From WQXF01 sp031553615 (GTDB taxonomy: Bacteria; Bacillota; Clostridia; Christensenellales; Aristaeellaceae): DNA of 64,000 bases. A model generated the notes under the pieces. The model was given only the letters and a program-made list of their open reading frames with translations, searched no databases and was not told the origin of the DNA. The translations under genes and the position numbers were made by a program. Positions 23,487 through 32,008 of the stretch are shown piece after piece; positions within the stretch are counted from its first letter, which is position 1; every line of letters begins with the position of its first letter. The DNA lies in the NCBI GenBank assembly GCA_031553615.1, contig JAVBLJ010000006.1, positions 86,107 through 150,106 on the forward strand, read 5' to 3'.

Positions 23487-24437
23487 ATGATTTTTGCAGG
23501 AGTAGACGCAGGGGGCACCAAGACCGCCTTTGTGCTGTGTGACGAGACCGGAAGGGTGCTGGCGCGGCATCGCGAGCCGGGCGGCGCGCTATTTTCTGTC
23601 GGCGTAAAGGGCATCGAGGCGCTGGTGCGAGATGGTATCGGCGCTGTGTGCGCTTTGGCGGGCATTGTGCGGGAGGACATCGCCTGGACCGGGGCGGGCT
23701 TCCCGGGCTACGGTGAGATGGCGGACAGCGAGCGGCTGATCCTCGAGGCTTGCCGCCGCGCTGTGGGCAGCGAGCGGGTGATCTGCGAATGCGACTGCTA
23801 CCTGGGCTGGGCAGGCTCCCTGGGCATGGAGGCGGGCATCAACATCGTGGCCGGCACCGGCTCCATCTGCTACGGCGTGAACGCGGCGGGGGAGACGGCG
23901 CGCAGCAGTGGATGGGGCGCGTACTGCGACGAGGGCTCCTGTGCCTGGGTGGGTGGCCGTCTAGTCGCGGCATTTGCCAAGCAGGCCGATGGCCGTATGC
24001 CCCGCACCCTGCTCTATCCCATGTTTCGGGAAGCGATGGGGATCGGATTGGATATGCACTTCGTGCACACCCTGAATCACGAAATCGCAGCCAGCGGCGC
24101 GGAAACCGCGAAGCTTCAGCTGGTGGCAGAAAAAATCGCCCGCGCAGGCGACCCGGTCGCGACCGAGATTTACGCGCAGGCGGCGGACGAGCTATTGCTG
24201 GCGATTGCGGCGGTAGCGCGCAAGCTGGGCTTGGACGGCACGCCTTTCAAAGCGTCGTATTCGGGCGGATTGTTCCGCTCGGGCGATTGCATTCTCGCGC
24301 CCCTTTCGCTGCGGGTCGCCCAGAGCGGCGGAACGCTGGAGATACCGCGCTTTTCGCCAGAGATCGGCGCGGTGCTCATGGCAATGCGAGCCTACGACGC
24401 CAAGGTGGACTTTGGTGGGCTGAGGATCGTTGGATAG
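23487..24437 (+). CDS. BadF/BcrA-type N-acetylglucosamine kinase-like ATPase
   Basis: 316 aa, cytoplasmic. The ASKHA-fold phosphate 1 motif is FAGVDAGGTKTAFVLCD, with a second glycine-rich motif GTGSICYG and an adenosine-side stretch (ASYSGGLFRSGD). This family includes GlcNAc kinases of the BadF/NAGK type. It would phosphorylate the monosaccharide released by the GH9 enzyme so that the SIS protein can process it. 33 bases after the GH9 stop, with GGAGGG before the ATG. Last gene of the operon, convergent with the gene at 24508. Confidence 0.85.
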   Translation: MIFAGVDAGGTKTAFVLCDETGRVLARHREPGGALFSVGVKGIEALVRDGIGAVCALAGIVREDIAWTGAGFPGYGEMADSERLILEACRRAVGSERVICECDCYLGWAGSLGMEAGINIVAGTGSICYGVNAAGETARSSGWGAYCDEGSCAWVGGRLVAAFAKQADGRMPRTLLYPMFREAMGIGLDMHFVHTLNHEIAASGAETAKLQLVAEKIARAGDPVATEIYAQAADELLLAIAAVARKLGLDGTPFKASYSGGLFRSGDCILAPLSLRVAQSGGTLEIPRFSPEIGAVLMAMRAYDAKVDFGGLRIVG

Positions 24438-24507
24438 CCTCACGGATAGCCGCCGCTCTAGGGGCGAACCGAATTGCATTGCGTGGATTTGCGGCCTGTC
24501 GTGTTAT

Positions 24508-25464
24508 CTATTCTCCCCACCAAGTCATGAGGTCGCTATACCCCGTGTATTGAGCTCCTTCCACAAACTGGTGCTCCCCTGTGATTAACGATACAGTGCA
24601 TGGCTTTCTTTGGAAAAGCTCTGAGTATTCCGCCGGGGTCTCCTCCTGCGGTCTTTCGACGAAGTAAGCCAATGTATCCTTCGCTTTGTTTAGAGTTATG
24701 GCACCGTAAATGACTGGCATTTGTATAGGCCGACCAGCTGCATCGAGAAACACTTTGCTCTCCTTTTTTTCCAAGTTGTAATGGCAGAGAGTAAAGTCGT
24801 TGTTGACATAGAGTATATTATGGGAATCCAACCAAAGCGCCTGTTCTCCCTCCGCAATGATTTCTTCGCCAACAGAAGATACATGCACAATTCTGCTATA
24901 GCCTATTGCATCATTGATATCAAAATACAGAAGATCGCCATGCGCCGAGATAATGGGATTAGGAGTACTGTCAGTGATCTCGGCGATCGTTTCAGGGAGC
25001 ATGCCTTTGCGTGTTCGCATCAAGAAAAACGTGGTTGCTTTTTTACCTTCTTCTACAACGATCTCTGCTTTTATGTAATAAAGAAAGCCATTGAAATAGG
25101 CTACAAATTCTTTGCAATGATCCAACGTCAAGTTTTCAATGATGGTCGAGTATGTTTCGCCATCGTAATGCATGACGTCAACCCGAATACGTGACATATC
25201 CCAGTCGGGCGTTCTTACATAGCCCTTTGTCACTACGTAATACGCGCCTGGTTCGCAGCCAATCGCTTGTAGCAAATCCAGATCGCCGGATAGAGTAGGC
25301 GTTCTCTTGACGTCATCATCGAAATCCGAGTACATTATGTACTGGTCTTCGCCTGGAACATCAACCGCCATCCAAATGAGACGTTCCTTTTTTTCACCCA
25401 GTACCGAAACACAGATGGATAAACACAATAAGCAAATTACAAGAAAGACGAAACGCTTATTCAT
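24508..25464 (-). CDS. Secreted beta-propeller-like protein of unknown function
   Basis: 318 aa. A signal peptide (MNKRFVFLVICLLCLSICVSVLG) is followed by beta-rich repeated units alternating DGE/NGF/HGD turns (MHYDGETYSTIIENL, YFNGFLYYIKAEIV, SAHGDLLYFDINDAIGYS), reminiscent of DUF5050-type six-bladed propellers. It starts 8 bases inside the end of the lipoprotein gene at 25457-26428, so the two are co-translated and probably form a pair at the cell surface. The composition is distinctly AT-richer than the flanking operons, suggesting recent transfer. No enzymatic residues can be assigned. Confidence 0.75.
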   Translation of the reverse strand: MNKRFVFLVICLLCLSICVSVLGEKKERLIWMAVDVPGEDQYIMYSDFDDDVKRTPTLSGDLDLLQAIGCEPGAYYVVTKGYVRTPDWDMSRIRVDVMHYDGETYSTIIENLTLDHCKEFVAYFNGFLYYIKAEIVVEEGKKATTFFLMRTRKGMLPETIAEITDSTPNPIISAHGDLLYFDINDAIGYSRIVHVSSVGEEIIAEGEQALWLDSHNILYVNNDFTLCHYNLEKKESKVFLDAAGRPIQMPVIYGAITLNKAKDTLAYFVERPQEETPAEYSELFQRKPCTVSLITGEHQFVEGAQYTGYSDLMTWWGE

Positions 25465-26428
25465 CCAAATTATACTCCTTCATTTCTTCATCTGTGTTAT
25501 AGTAAAACAAGCAATTTCCTGCCGCGATTGGATACGAACCTTCCGCGATAAACGTACGGTCTGCGCCATTCAGACCCATGCGATAAATCATGTCCTCGCT
25601 CGTCGCATAATACAAGGCATTCCCAGTGATGGTGAAACTGAGAACACCTTCCTCCACTATCACGGTATCATTCGTGAAGGCGTCCGCAGTGATTTTGTGC
25701 AGACCCAAGGTGTGCGCATTGATATAGTAGACATCTTGTTGATAAACCACCAACGCATACGGATATGCGGGATACGCATCCCAAGACTGCGAATCCGAGG
25801 CATTCAAGTCCCACCGATACAGCCCTTCGCCTCGGCCAAAGATCAGCTGACGATTGAGTACCTGAATATCTATCGCGGCACTAGCCAGGGGGGACTCGGT
25901 GAGAACCTGAACATCGGTGCCGTCTAGTTTCGCCTTGCATATGCTCGCTGCATCCAGGGTGGAAAAGTATATCCAGCCCTCATGCAATGCATAGCTGTTC
26001 ACGTTGTAATCCAGTAGCTTGGTTTCGGAGTGCGAGGTCAGATCGTATGAGTGCAAGGTGTAACGGAAGGGCCACTCGGATGAAGCCCTTGTGTTTTGCA
26101 AGTAAAACAGTTTATCTCCATTGAGCTGTATGCTGATGCGCCTGGAGGCATTGGCCTGATCACTAAGCTTTGCCTTGTTTTGAAGGGTTGAATCCATCGA
26201 ATAAAGCTTGTATTCATCATCGGGGTTCGCAAAATAGAACGTGCCGTCCTTCACGGCAATATATCCTCCACCGGTAGAAAACGCTTTATCAGGAGAGCTT
26301 TCCGTTATTTTGGTCTCTACGCTATTGCTGCCATTTGCGGAACAGCCGTAAGTAACAGATAAAAATGCCAGAATACATATAACAACGGCGAGATATCTCG
26401 CTATCCTACCGAATGGTGTATTCTTCAT
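25457..26428 (-). CDS. DUF5050-like propeller lipoprotein
   Basis: 323 aa. The signal sequence ends in a lipobox-like SVTYGC, so Cys29 is probably lipidated; TYGC is a weak fit. The mature part has repeats of the form GTFYFANPDDEYKLYSMD, GDKLFYLQNT, EGWIYFSTLDAASICKAKLDG, QDVYYINAHTLGLHKI, NALYYATSEDMIYRM, which matches a six-bladed DUF5050-type propeller. Such proteins are common surface lipoproteins in Clostridia with no defined role. It overlaps the next gene by 8 bases. AT-rich composition as for its neighbour. Confidence 0.78.
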   Translation of the reverse strand: MKNTPFGRIARYLAVVICILAFLSVTYGCSANGSNSVETKITESSPDKAFSTGGGYIAVKDGTFYFANPDDEYKLYSMDSTLQNKAKLSDQANASRRISIQLNGDKLFYLQNTRASSEWPFRYTLHSYDLTSHSETKLLDYNVNSYALHEGWIYFSTLDAASICKAKLDGTDVQVLTESPLASAAIDIQVLNRQLIFGRGEGLYRWDLNASDSQSWDAYPAYPYALVVYQQDVYYINAHTLGLHKITADAFTNDTVIVEEGVLSFTITGNALYYATSEDMIYRMGLNGADRTFIAEGSYPIAAGNCLFYYNTDEEMKEYNLDE

Positions 26429-26639
26429 AAAATATCTCCTTTTCTACGGATTTGACATGGCTTGTTGTGAAATCTGTAAGTACGGTATCAACCATCTCAT
26501 AGCCTGCATGCGAAAAACAAAACCCACATCGTGAAACGCACTCACCGGCCCTTTGTCCTCGTGCGCAGCTATTGCTTTGTAGCTTCCCGGAAAAAAGAGA
26601 TAACTTATTGCCATTTAAAGAGCCTCCCCCAATAGTGCC

Positions 26640-26800
26640 CAGTGCTCTGCTCGGGCAAGTAGCCACGCCAAGCTCCTGGTCGTTCCGGCAGGCTTGCACC
26701 AAGCGCCATAAGCATATTTTACCACACTGCTCCGTTCGCGTCTACGATGCCAACGATGTCGCCCTGCCGATAACCGACACAGTCATAGTGCGCACTGTGT
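26640..26800 (-). pseudogene. Degraded RHS/YD-repeat protein fragment
   Basis: On the minus strand, 26796-26722 encodes HYDCVGYRQGDIVGIVDANG, close to the RHS core motif (YYYVxNLQGDIVGIVDxNG). After a stop, a shifted frame continues VKYAYGAW and then GTTRSLA, matching the VKYTYDAWG...GSLAS continuation of RHS proteins. Frame changes and stops show that it is non-functional. The rest of the 574-base gap 26429-27002 holds no other gene I can support. Confidence 0.6.
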
Positions 26801-27002
26801 TGCACGGTCTGCGGTCGGCCCCGTCCGCGCACTTGCGAATGCGCAGAACGGCGGCGTTGCAGCTGCAATAGCCTACTGTAATGCAGGATTCTGCTGGCCA
26901 GCCAGAGAATTTGCATGTGGCGATTTGGGATTTCTCGGCTTGTATTGAACAAGCGAAACTCTGTGCTACACCAAAACGCAACCAATCAAAGGAGTGAATT
27001 GC

Positions 27003-27677
27003 ATGCGTAGCAATCAAACAAAAAAGAATACCGTTTTGCTGTTCTTTCCATTGTTGTTCTTCCCATGCTTGCTCCTGTGCGTGGCCATAATCCTCGTTCC
27101 AGCCTTTGTGTGGGCAGGTGAAGCCGCGCCCAATGAACAACGCGCTCCAGATTCGCCCGACCCAAGAAAAAATGTTGCACTCCTTGAGACGGAAATTGAG
27201 GAGTTCAAGCTGCGCATGCTTCCTTTGCTGGAGGGTAAAAGCAAGGAGGAAGCCACAGCAGTATTTTTTGAAGAAGTTGAGGCTTTTTACGATGTAGTGG
27301 GGCAACCATTTAAGTGGCCGTGGGCTAACTTTTATGATCTTTACGTCTTTGGAGCTAACCATAATGTACAATGGGGAGAACACTCCTACTATATTCGGGG
27401 TATTCCCAGCCCTTCGGATATAAGCGAAGAAGAAGCAATATCGATTGCAGAAAAGACTATATTGTTATTAACGCCTACGCCTTCTGAAGCATTGGAAATG
27501 TATTGGGCGGCTACAGGCTACTATAAAGTCTATGCGGATGGGGAGTATTCGTGGTATGTCAATTTTGTTGTAGAGACGCCAGAGAATCGCGCTTATTACA
27601 TCAAATTCGCGCTGGAAATCGACCCCAAGACAGGGTCTGTCCTTTCGTTTTTCGATTCGCGCAGCAATGATTATTGA
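27003..27677 (+). CDS. Secreted or membrane-anchored protein of unknown function
   Basis: 224 aa from the ATG at 27003, placed 8 bases after AAAGGAG; a GTG at 26994 overlaps that site and is less likely. A long hydrophobic N-terminus (residues about 10-38, FPLLFFPCLLLCVAIILVPA) is a signal or anchor. An acidic helical stretch follows (LETEIEEFKLRMLPLLEGKSKEE), then a mixed alpha/beta domain ending YYIKFALEIDPKTGSVLSFF, which resembles a PepSY-like strand pattern. AT-rich like the genes at 24.5-26.4 kb, and downstream of an RHS remnant. No function assigned. Confidence 0.65.
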   Translation: MRSNQTKKNTVLLFFPLLFFPCLLLCVAIILVPAFVWAGEAAPNEQRAPDSPDPRKNVALLETEIEEFKLRMLPLLEGKSKEEATAVFFEEVEAFYDVVGQPFKWPWANFYDLYVFGANHNVQWGEHSYYIRGIPSPSDISEEEAISIAEKTILLLTPTPSEALEMYWAATGYYKVYADGEYSWYVNFVVETPENRAYYIKFALEIDPKTGSVLSFFDSRSNDY

Positions 27678-27690
27678 GTAATATACTCAA

Positions 27691-27718
27691 AATAGGGCTG
27701 CCGTCTGGCGGCCCTATT
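27691..27718. terminator. Bidirectional terminator between convergent genes
   Basis: A 12-bp stem with one G-U pair and a GTCT loop lies between the stop of the gene at 27003 and the end of galM. On the minus strand it is followed by TTTTGAG; on the plus strand no T-run follows, so it is probably better for galM. Confidence 0.65.
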
Positions 27719-27741
27719 AGGGTGCGACTATTCCGGTGCGG

Positions 27742-28806
27742 TTATTCCTCGCACACGCTGAACTTATAAACCGTGGTGTGATCGAAAGGCTGACCGGCCC
27801 GGAACACACAGGAGGGGAAGTTGGGCTGGTTGGGGGTATCCGGGAAATACTGTGTCTCCAGGCAGAGGCCGTTGCGGTGCGTGTACTGCACGTGATCCTT
27901 GCACTCGAAGGGAATCTTCAGCATATTTCCCGCGTAGAATTGCAGGCCGGGCAGATCGGTGAAGGTCTCCATCACGCGGCCCGACTGCGGGTCATACAGC
28001 TCGCACGCCTTGCAAATGCCCTCTTCGGGATCGGTCAGCACGAAGTTGTGGTCGTACCCATGGCCGAAGCTCAGCTGCTCGTTCTCTTGGTCGATGCCAT
28101 CGCCGATGCGAATGGAGGTGCGCAGATCGAAGGGCGTGCCCTCCACGGGCGCAAGCTCGCCGGTGGGGATGCAGGCGGAATTGACGGGCGTGTAAGCATC
28201 GGCAGCAATGCTGATCTGGTGGTTCTCGATGGTGCCCGAACCATGCCCGCCCAGGTTGAAATAAGCGTGATTGGTGAGGTTGATGACGGTTTCGCGATCG
28301 CTGACGGCCAGGTAATGCAGCGAGAGCTCGTTTGCATCGTTCCACGCGTAGGTGACGTCGACCGTCAGCGTACCGGGGAAGGATTCTTCGCCATCGGGGC
28401 TGACATAGGTCAGCTTCACGCTGTCGCTCTCCTCATGCTCGGTGCATTCGGCGGCCCATACCTTCTTGTCAAAGCCGATCTTGCCGCCGTGCAGGTGGTT
28501 CGCGCCTTCGTTGCAGAAGAGCTGATAGGTCTGCCCGCCAAGCTCGAAACGTCCGCCCGCAATGCGGTTGCCGTAGCGGCCGATGAGCGCGCCCAGGTAT
28601 CCGCCGCCGCGCTCGTAATCGGTCACGGAAGTGAAGCCCAGGCAGACATCGGCGAAGATATCGTGGCGATCGGGCACGATGATGGAGGTCAGCGTACCGC
28701 CATAGGTGATCAGCGACACGGATGCGCCGCTATGATTGGTCATGGTAATTTGCTCGACAGCTTCTCCGGACTGGGTGATGCCGAAGGGTTTCCGGGTGAT
28801 CGACAT
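27742..28806 (-). CDS. galM: Aldose 1-epimerase (mutarotase)
   Basis: 354 aa from the ATG at 28806, preceded by AGGAG. It interconverts alpha and beta anomers of hexoses in the cytoplasm. Visible family motifs are GRYGNRIAGGRFELGG, NEGANHLHGGKIGFDKKVW, the catalytic-histidine region NLTNHAYFNLGG, YDHNFVL and the glutamate-containing LETQYFPDTPNQPNF. Length is normal. It stands alone between terminators, so it is a general sugar-metabolism gene. It could act on mannose or glucose released by the neighbouring pathways. Confidence 0.95.
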   Translation of the reverse strand: MSITRKPFGITQSGEAVEQITMTNHSGASVSLITYGGTLTSIIVPDRHDIFADVCLGFTSVTDYERGGGYLGALIGRYGNRIAGGRFELGGQTYQLFCNEGANHLHGGKIGFDKKVWAAECTEHEESDSVKLTYVSPDGEESFPGTLTVDVTYAWNDANELSLHYLAVSDRETVINLTNHAYFNLGGHGSGTIENHQISIAADAYTPVNSACIPTGELAPVEGTPFDLRTSIRIGDGIDQENEQLSFGHGYDHNFVLTDPEEGICKACELYDPQSGRVMETFTDLPGLQFYAGNMLKIPFECKDHVQYTHRNGLCLETQYFPDTPNQPNFPSCVFRAGQPFDHTTVYKFSVCEE

Positions 28807-28947
28807 TGCAATGTCACTCCTGTTCACACTTTTCCATGGGCGGATGGCATCTGAATGGTGTGCCAAAACTCAAACACCACTATTGTAGCTTTTTTTGCTG
28901 GAATTAGCAAGTATTCGTCTATAAAAACAGAAATGCAAAAGCAAAAA

Positions 28948-28965
28948 GCCGCGCAAATGCGCGGC
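28948..28965 (-). terminator. Rho-independent terminator of lipoprotein gene 29015-29914
   Basis: The GCCGCGC/GCGCGGC stem with a 4-base loop is followed on the minus strand by TTTTTGCTTTTGC. It lies 50 bases after the lipoprotein stop. Confidence 0.85.
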
Positions 28966-29014
28966 AAAGGTGAGCGGCATAAAGGCGAGGGGGAGCACGC
29001 TTAAGAAGAAGCGC

Positions 29015-29914
29015 TTAGTAGAAGTTCCAGGTCGAACGAACTTTGCGGTAAACTTCCTCATACAGCGTGAATGCGCTTGTCGGTGCGGTGAGGCGCACCA
29101 TGTAGAGAGCATTGCCATGAGCGACCACCATCATGCGCCCGCGCACATTGATGCCCTGAAATACGGCGGTGTAGTAGGCGTAGTAGCCATTGGCACCATC
29201 CATGCTGGCACTTGACACGCCCTGCGCTTTGAAATCGACCCAAAGCGTGTTTTGGGACAGCTCGTCCATGAGCTCGGCCAATTGGGCTTCCGCATCTTCC
29301 TTCACCTGCTTGCTGCTCTTGTGCAGTACGCGGACGGTGAGCATGGTACAGTAACCATCGCGTGCGGCGGCTTTGGGTTCGGTGAATTGCACGTTGGAAT
29401 CGGCCGGGGCTTCATCCTTCCAACCGGCGGGGCGCTCAAAGGTGACGCCCATGCCGTCGTTGCTGTAAGCGACGAACGCGATATTCAGCGGAACCTCGGT
29501 CGGCTTGTCGATGGGGTCGATTGGGCCGATGGGGGTTTCGGAGGGGTCAGGTGTCAGGCGGGCCAGCGGAGAAGGAGTTAACGTGGGTTGCGCGGTCTCG
29601 GGTAGACCGGGCCCCTTTGCTGCGCCAGCATTCTCGGAAGTGTCGTTGGCAGCGCTTAGATCTGCAGTATCATCCTGCGTGCCGAAGATATCGGTTTCCG
29701 TCTCAGCGGAGGAGTCCTGCGCGTCGTCCGCAGAGGGTTCGCCCTCGTCCACAGCATCGTCGAGCGCCGTCTCCACATAATCATTCGGCGGCAGGGTAGG
29801 AATCGCCGTCTTTTCCGGCGGATCTGAATTGGCGCCATTGCTCTTATCACAACCCGAGAGCAGCAGTACCGCTACCAGCAAAAGAGCAAGGTAGGCCAGG
29901 GAGCGTTTGCGCAT
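29015..29914 (-). CDS. Lipoprotein with disordered linker and PsbP/DUF1795-like domain
   Basis: 299 aa. The signal peptide with lipobox LLSGC gives a lipidated Cys22. Residues about 25-145 are an acidic, Thr/Pro-rich low-complexity spacer (TPSPLARLTPDPSETPIGP). The C-terminal ~150 residues read as an alpha/beta domain beginning YSNDGMGVTFERPAGWKDE, a pattern seen in PsbP/DcrB-like surface proteins. AAGGAGGAACC precedes the ATG. Monocistronic, with its own terminator at 28948. The role is unknown; the long spacer should hold the domain away from the membrane. Confidence 0.8.
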   Translation of the reverse strand: MRKRSLAYLALLLVAVLLLSGCDKSNGANSDPPEKTAIPTLPPNDYVETALDDAVDEGEPSADDAQDSSAETETDIFGTQDDTADLSAANDTSENAGAAKGPGLPETAQPTLTPSPLARLTPDPSETPIGPIDPIDKPTEVPLNIAFVAYSNDGMGVTFERPAGWKDEAPADSNVQFTEPKAAARDGYCTMLTVRVLHKSSKQVKEDAEAQLAELMDELSQNTLWVDFKAQGVSSASMDGANGYYAYYTAVFQGINVRGRMMVVAHGNALYMVRLTAPTSAFTLYEEVYRKVRSTWNFY

Positions 29915-30136
29915 GCAAAGGTTCCTCCTTTATTAGCAAACCGATTAAAATGTGGCAAAACGGCGCTAAAACACTACAAAAACAACTATGAGGATACAGT
30001 TATTCTAGCAGCATGAGGCGCGCTTGTCAACCGGTGCTTGAAAGGCAGGGAAAATACACCAGTCGCCCTTCTATCACATAACGTTGAATGCTGGCGAAAG
30101 CTTGCATGCGGATGGTGCTATTTTGAAGCCATGAAG

Positions 30137-31072
30137 CTATCTCTTTAAAAGGAAGCTCGCAGCCTCTTCCACCAAGTCCTCTGCCGCGGGTTGCGTGCCG
30201 GTGTTATCGATAAAGGCGTGCTGCGTCCCCAGGTAGAGCAGGCAGGTCACCTCGACCTTGGCTTCATCCAGCTTCTTGGCGTAGGCAAGGTCCTGATCCT
30301 TCAAGCCGTCGTGTTCGCAGGCGACGATTAGCGTACTGGGCAGCTTGGCCAGAGAGGGCGCGAGGATGGGCGATACGTAGGGGTCGGTGGTCTTGCGTGG
30401 GTCGCCAAGATACCAATCGATCAGCACGCGGCCCAGGTGTCCGCCATCGCCGCCGGCGGGGGAGACGAACTCGTTCAGCGTCACCGCGGGATAGAGCAAC
30501 AGTTGCTTCGCGATGGAGGGCCCGCCCCTGTCGCGGGCCATGAGCGCGATTGCGGCTGCTAGGTTCCCGCCAGCGGAATCGCCCCCCACGGCCACCCGGT
30601 TGGGGTCCGCGTTCAGCCCGGATGCGCCGATTGCCCATTGAAGTGCGCGATAGCAATCCTCAAGTCCATGCGGATAAGGGTGCTCGGGACAAAGGTGATA
30701 GCCGACGTTGACCACCACCGCGCCGACCCGATCCGCGATTGCGCGGCAAAAGGCCTCGACGGCCCCCATGGTGCCGCCAAACCAGCCGCCGCCGTGGTAG
30801 AAGAGCAAAAGAGGCCGGGCTGTGGCGCTCGGTGCTTCAGGCTGGTATACACGCAGGGGAACGCTGCCATGGTAGCCCTCAATCTCCAGCGCAGTGGTAG
30901 AAACCGGTTGGCGCACGATATCCTTTTGCGTGCCGCCCATTCCAGCGCGCATCTTTTCCAAGTTTGCGCGGGCCATGGCTTTGAAGGCGAAGTAGGGAAT
31001 CTTTGGGGGATTACGGATAGCGTCGGGCAAGTCTATCTGCAGCGGTTCAAATGTCTTTTCACGATATTGCAT
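30137..31072 (-). CDS. Alpha/beta hydrolase, HSL-family esterase
   Basis: 311 aa from the ATG at 31072, which follows AAAGGAG. The oxyanion-hole motif HGGGWFGG and nucleophile elbow GGDSAGGN identify the hormone-sensitive-lipase family. The acid is probably in the AHEHDGLKD-like region (IVACEHDGLKDQD), and the histidine in GTQHAFID. No signal peptide, so cytoplasmic. It may deacetylate imported acetylated oligosaccharides, which would fit the locus, but members of this family also act on unrelated esters. Monocistronic. Confidence 0.9.
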   Translation of the reverse strand: MQYREKTFEPLQIDLPDAIRNPPKIPYFAFKAMARANLEKMRAGMGGTQKDIVRQPVSTTALEIEGYHGSVPLRVYQPEAPSATARPLLLFYHGGGWFGGTMGAVEAFCRAIADRVGAVVVNVGYHLCPEHPYPHGLEDCYRALQWAIGASGLNADPNRVAVGGDSAGGNLAAAIALMARDRGGPSIAKQLLLYPAVTLNEFVSPAGGDGGHLGRVLIDWYLGDPRKTTDPYVSPILAPSLAKLPSTLIVACEHDGLKDQDLAYAKKLDEAKVEVTCLLYLGTQHAFIDNTGTQPAAEDLVEEAASFLLKR

Positions 31073-31572
31073 AAGGTTCTCCTTTCGGGAATGAGCGTGT
31101 TCGAAAAAGCGTGTTTGGAACGAGGCAGGGTGTACTGCATCGCTTATGGAATAGTTTAGTACATTTCTGCACGTTTCGCAAGAAAAACACAACCCCCGCC
31201 GCATGGGCAGGGGAGCGTGTTATGCTTGTGCGGAACCGGAGGAGGGCGATTCCAACACCTATTAATCTTTTGTGCTTCGCAAATGGATCATCTTTGGTAT
31301 GCGAGCATTATACCATGCTATTATAATGATTACAACTTAAATGCAATTTTATTAAGTCTGACTTCATAAATATGGAGTCGAACTAGCAACTATGCAGGAT
31401 ATTCCAGGTTTTTTTTAGGTATACAATAGCGGCAAAGAAGGAGTGCGCTTCTGGTAGAAGGTTTCCTTTTCAAAAGAGATGTGATAGAATATGGTGGGTT
31501 TTGGCGATTGCCATGGAAAGTTATGGATGTTTGACCTTTTTTAATCGGTTTATTCTGGAAGGAGGGGTGGCA
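31073..31572. other. 500-base intergenic region, AT-rich, no gene seen
   Basis: Divergent region between the esterase and the small lipoprotein. AT-rich from about 31290 on. TACAAT at 31422-31427 and TAGAAT at 31485-31490 could be -10 elements for the plus-strand lipoprotein, but neither has a convincing -35. A short open frame at 31111-31326 has no ribosome binding site and does not look like protein. Confidence 0.5.
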
Positions 31573-31941
31573 ATGAGGCGCCTTATGCTGTTGTTGCTAG
31601 TGCTTATCTCCGTTTTATCGCTAACAGGCTGTGCGTCCCTGCTCTTTTTTGCAAAAAACGCTACGCCTAAGCAGCCTTTTGAGGAAGGAAAAAAGACAAC
31701 CTCACCGATCCAAGCGGGGGGAAGCCAGGTGGGTGCCCACGTTCCCGGGGAGTTGATCGCCACCGTCGAATCGCAAGCCGATGCCGAAAAAATCGCGGAG
31801 CTATACGGCATTACGCTGGTGAGCGTCGAGGGCAAGATCGCAGTATTTTCAACCGACCAAGACCTGGGCGAGGTCATCGCAAAGGGTGTAAAAAACGGAT
31901 GGCATCCCCTGAGCCGTAACGATATCCTGCAAATGTACTAA
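31573..31941 (+). CDS. Small lipoprotein resembling a subtilase propeptide/inhibitor
   Basis: 122 aa from the ATG at 31573, preceded by GGAGGGG. The lipobox is LSLTGC (Cys20). After a short spacer, residues about 58-122 (PGELIATVESQADAEKIAEL, ..., IAVFSTDQDLGEVIAKGVKN, ending HPLSRNDILQMY) align by eye with the region before the catalytic domain of the subtilase encoded next (KDEVLARAETREMAEMIAAS, ..., LVVLKLQGEATVLQAV, ..., GVTPNDYLFLE). That pattern is typical of S8 propeptides and I9-like inhibitors. A membrane-tethered inhibitor or folding helper for the protease is proposed. The gap to the protease gene is 67 bases. Confidence 0.7.
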   Translation: MRRLMLLLLVLISVLSLTGCASLLFFAKNATPKQPFEEGKKTTSPIQAGGSQVGAHVPGELIATVESQADAEKIAELYGITLVSVEGKIAVFSTDQDLGEVIAKGVKNGWHPLSRNDILQMY

Positions 31942-32008
31942 TGCTCGCATGCATCGCGCATATCACTTCCAGTGTTTACGCTTCGAAAGCGAAGAAAGGT
32001 GATTTCAC

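Noticed and set aside
26406..26702. 98-codon minus-strand open frame upstream of the propeller lipoprotein
   Set aside because: Overlaps the lipoprotein start, lacks a ribosome site and runs through the RHS remnant in a shifted frame.
31111..31326. 71-codon plus-strand open frame in the AT-rich gap
   Set aside because: No ribosome site, composition unlike protein, and it crosses the esterase promoter region.
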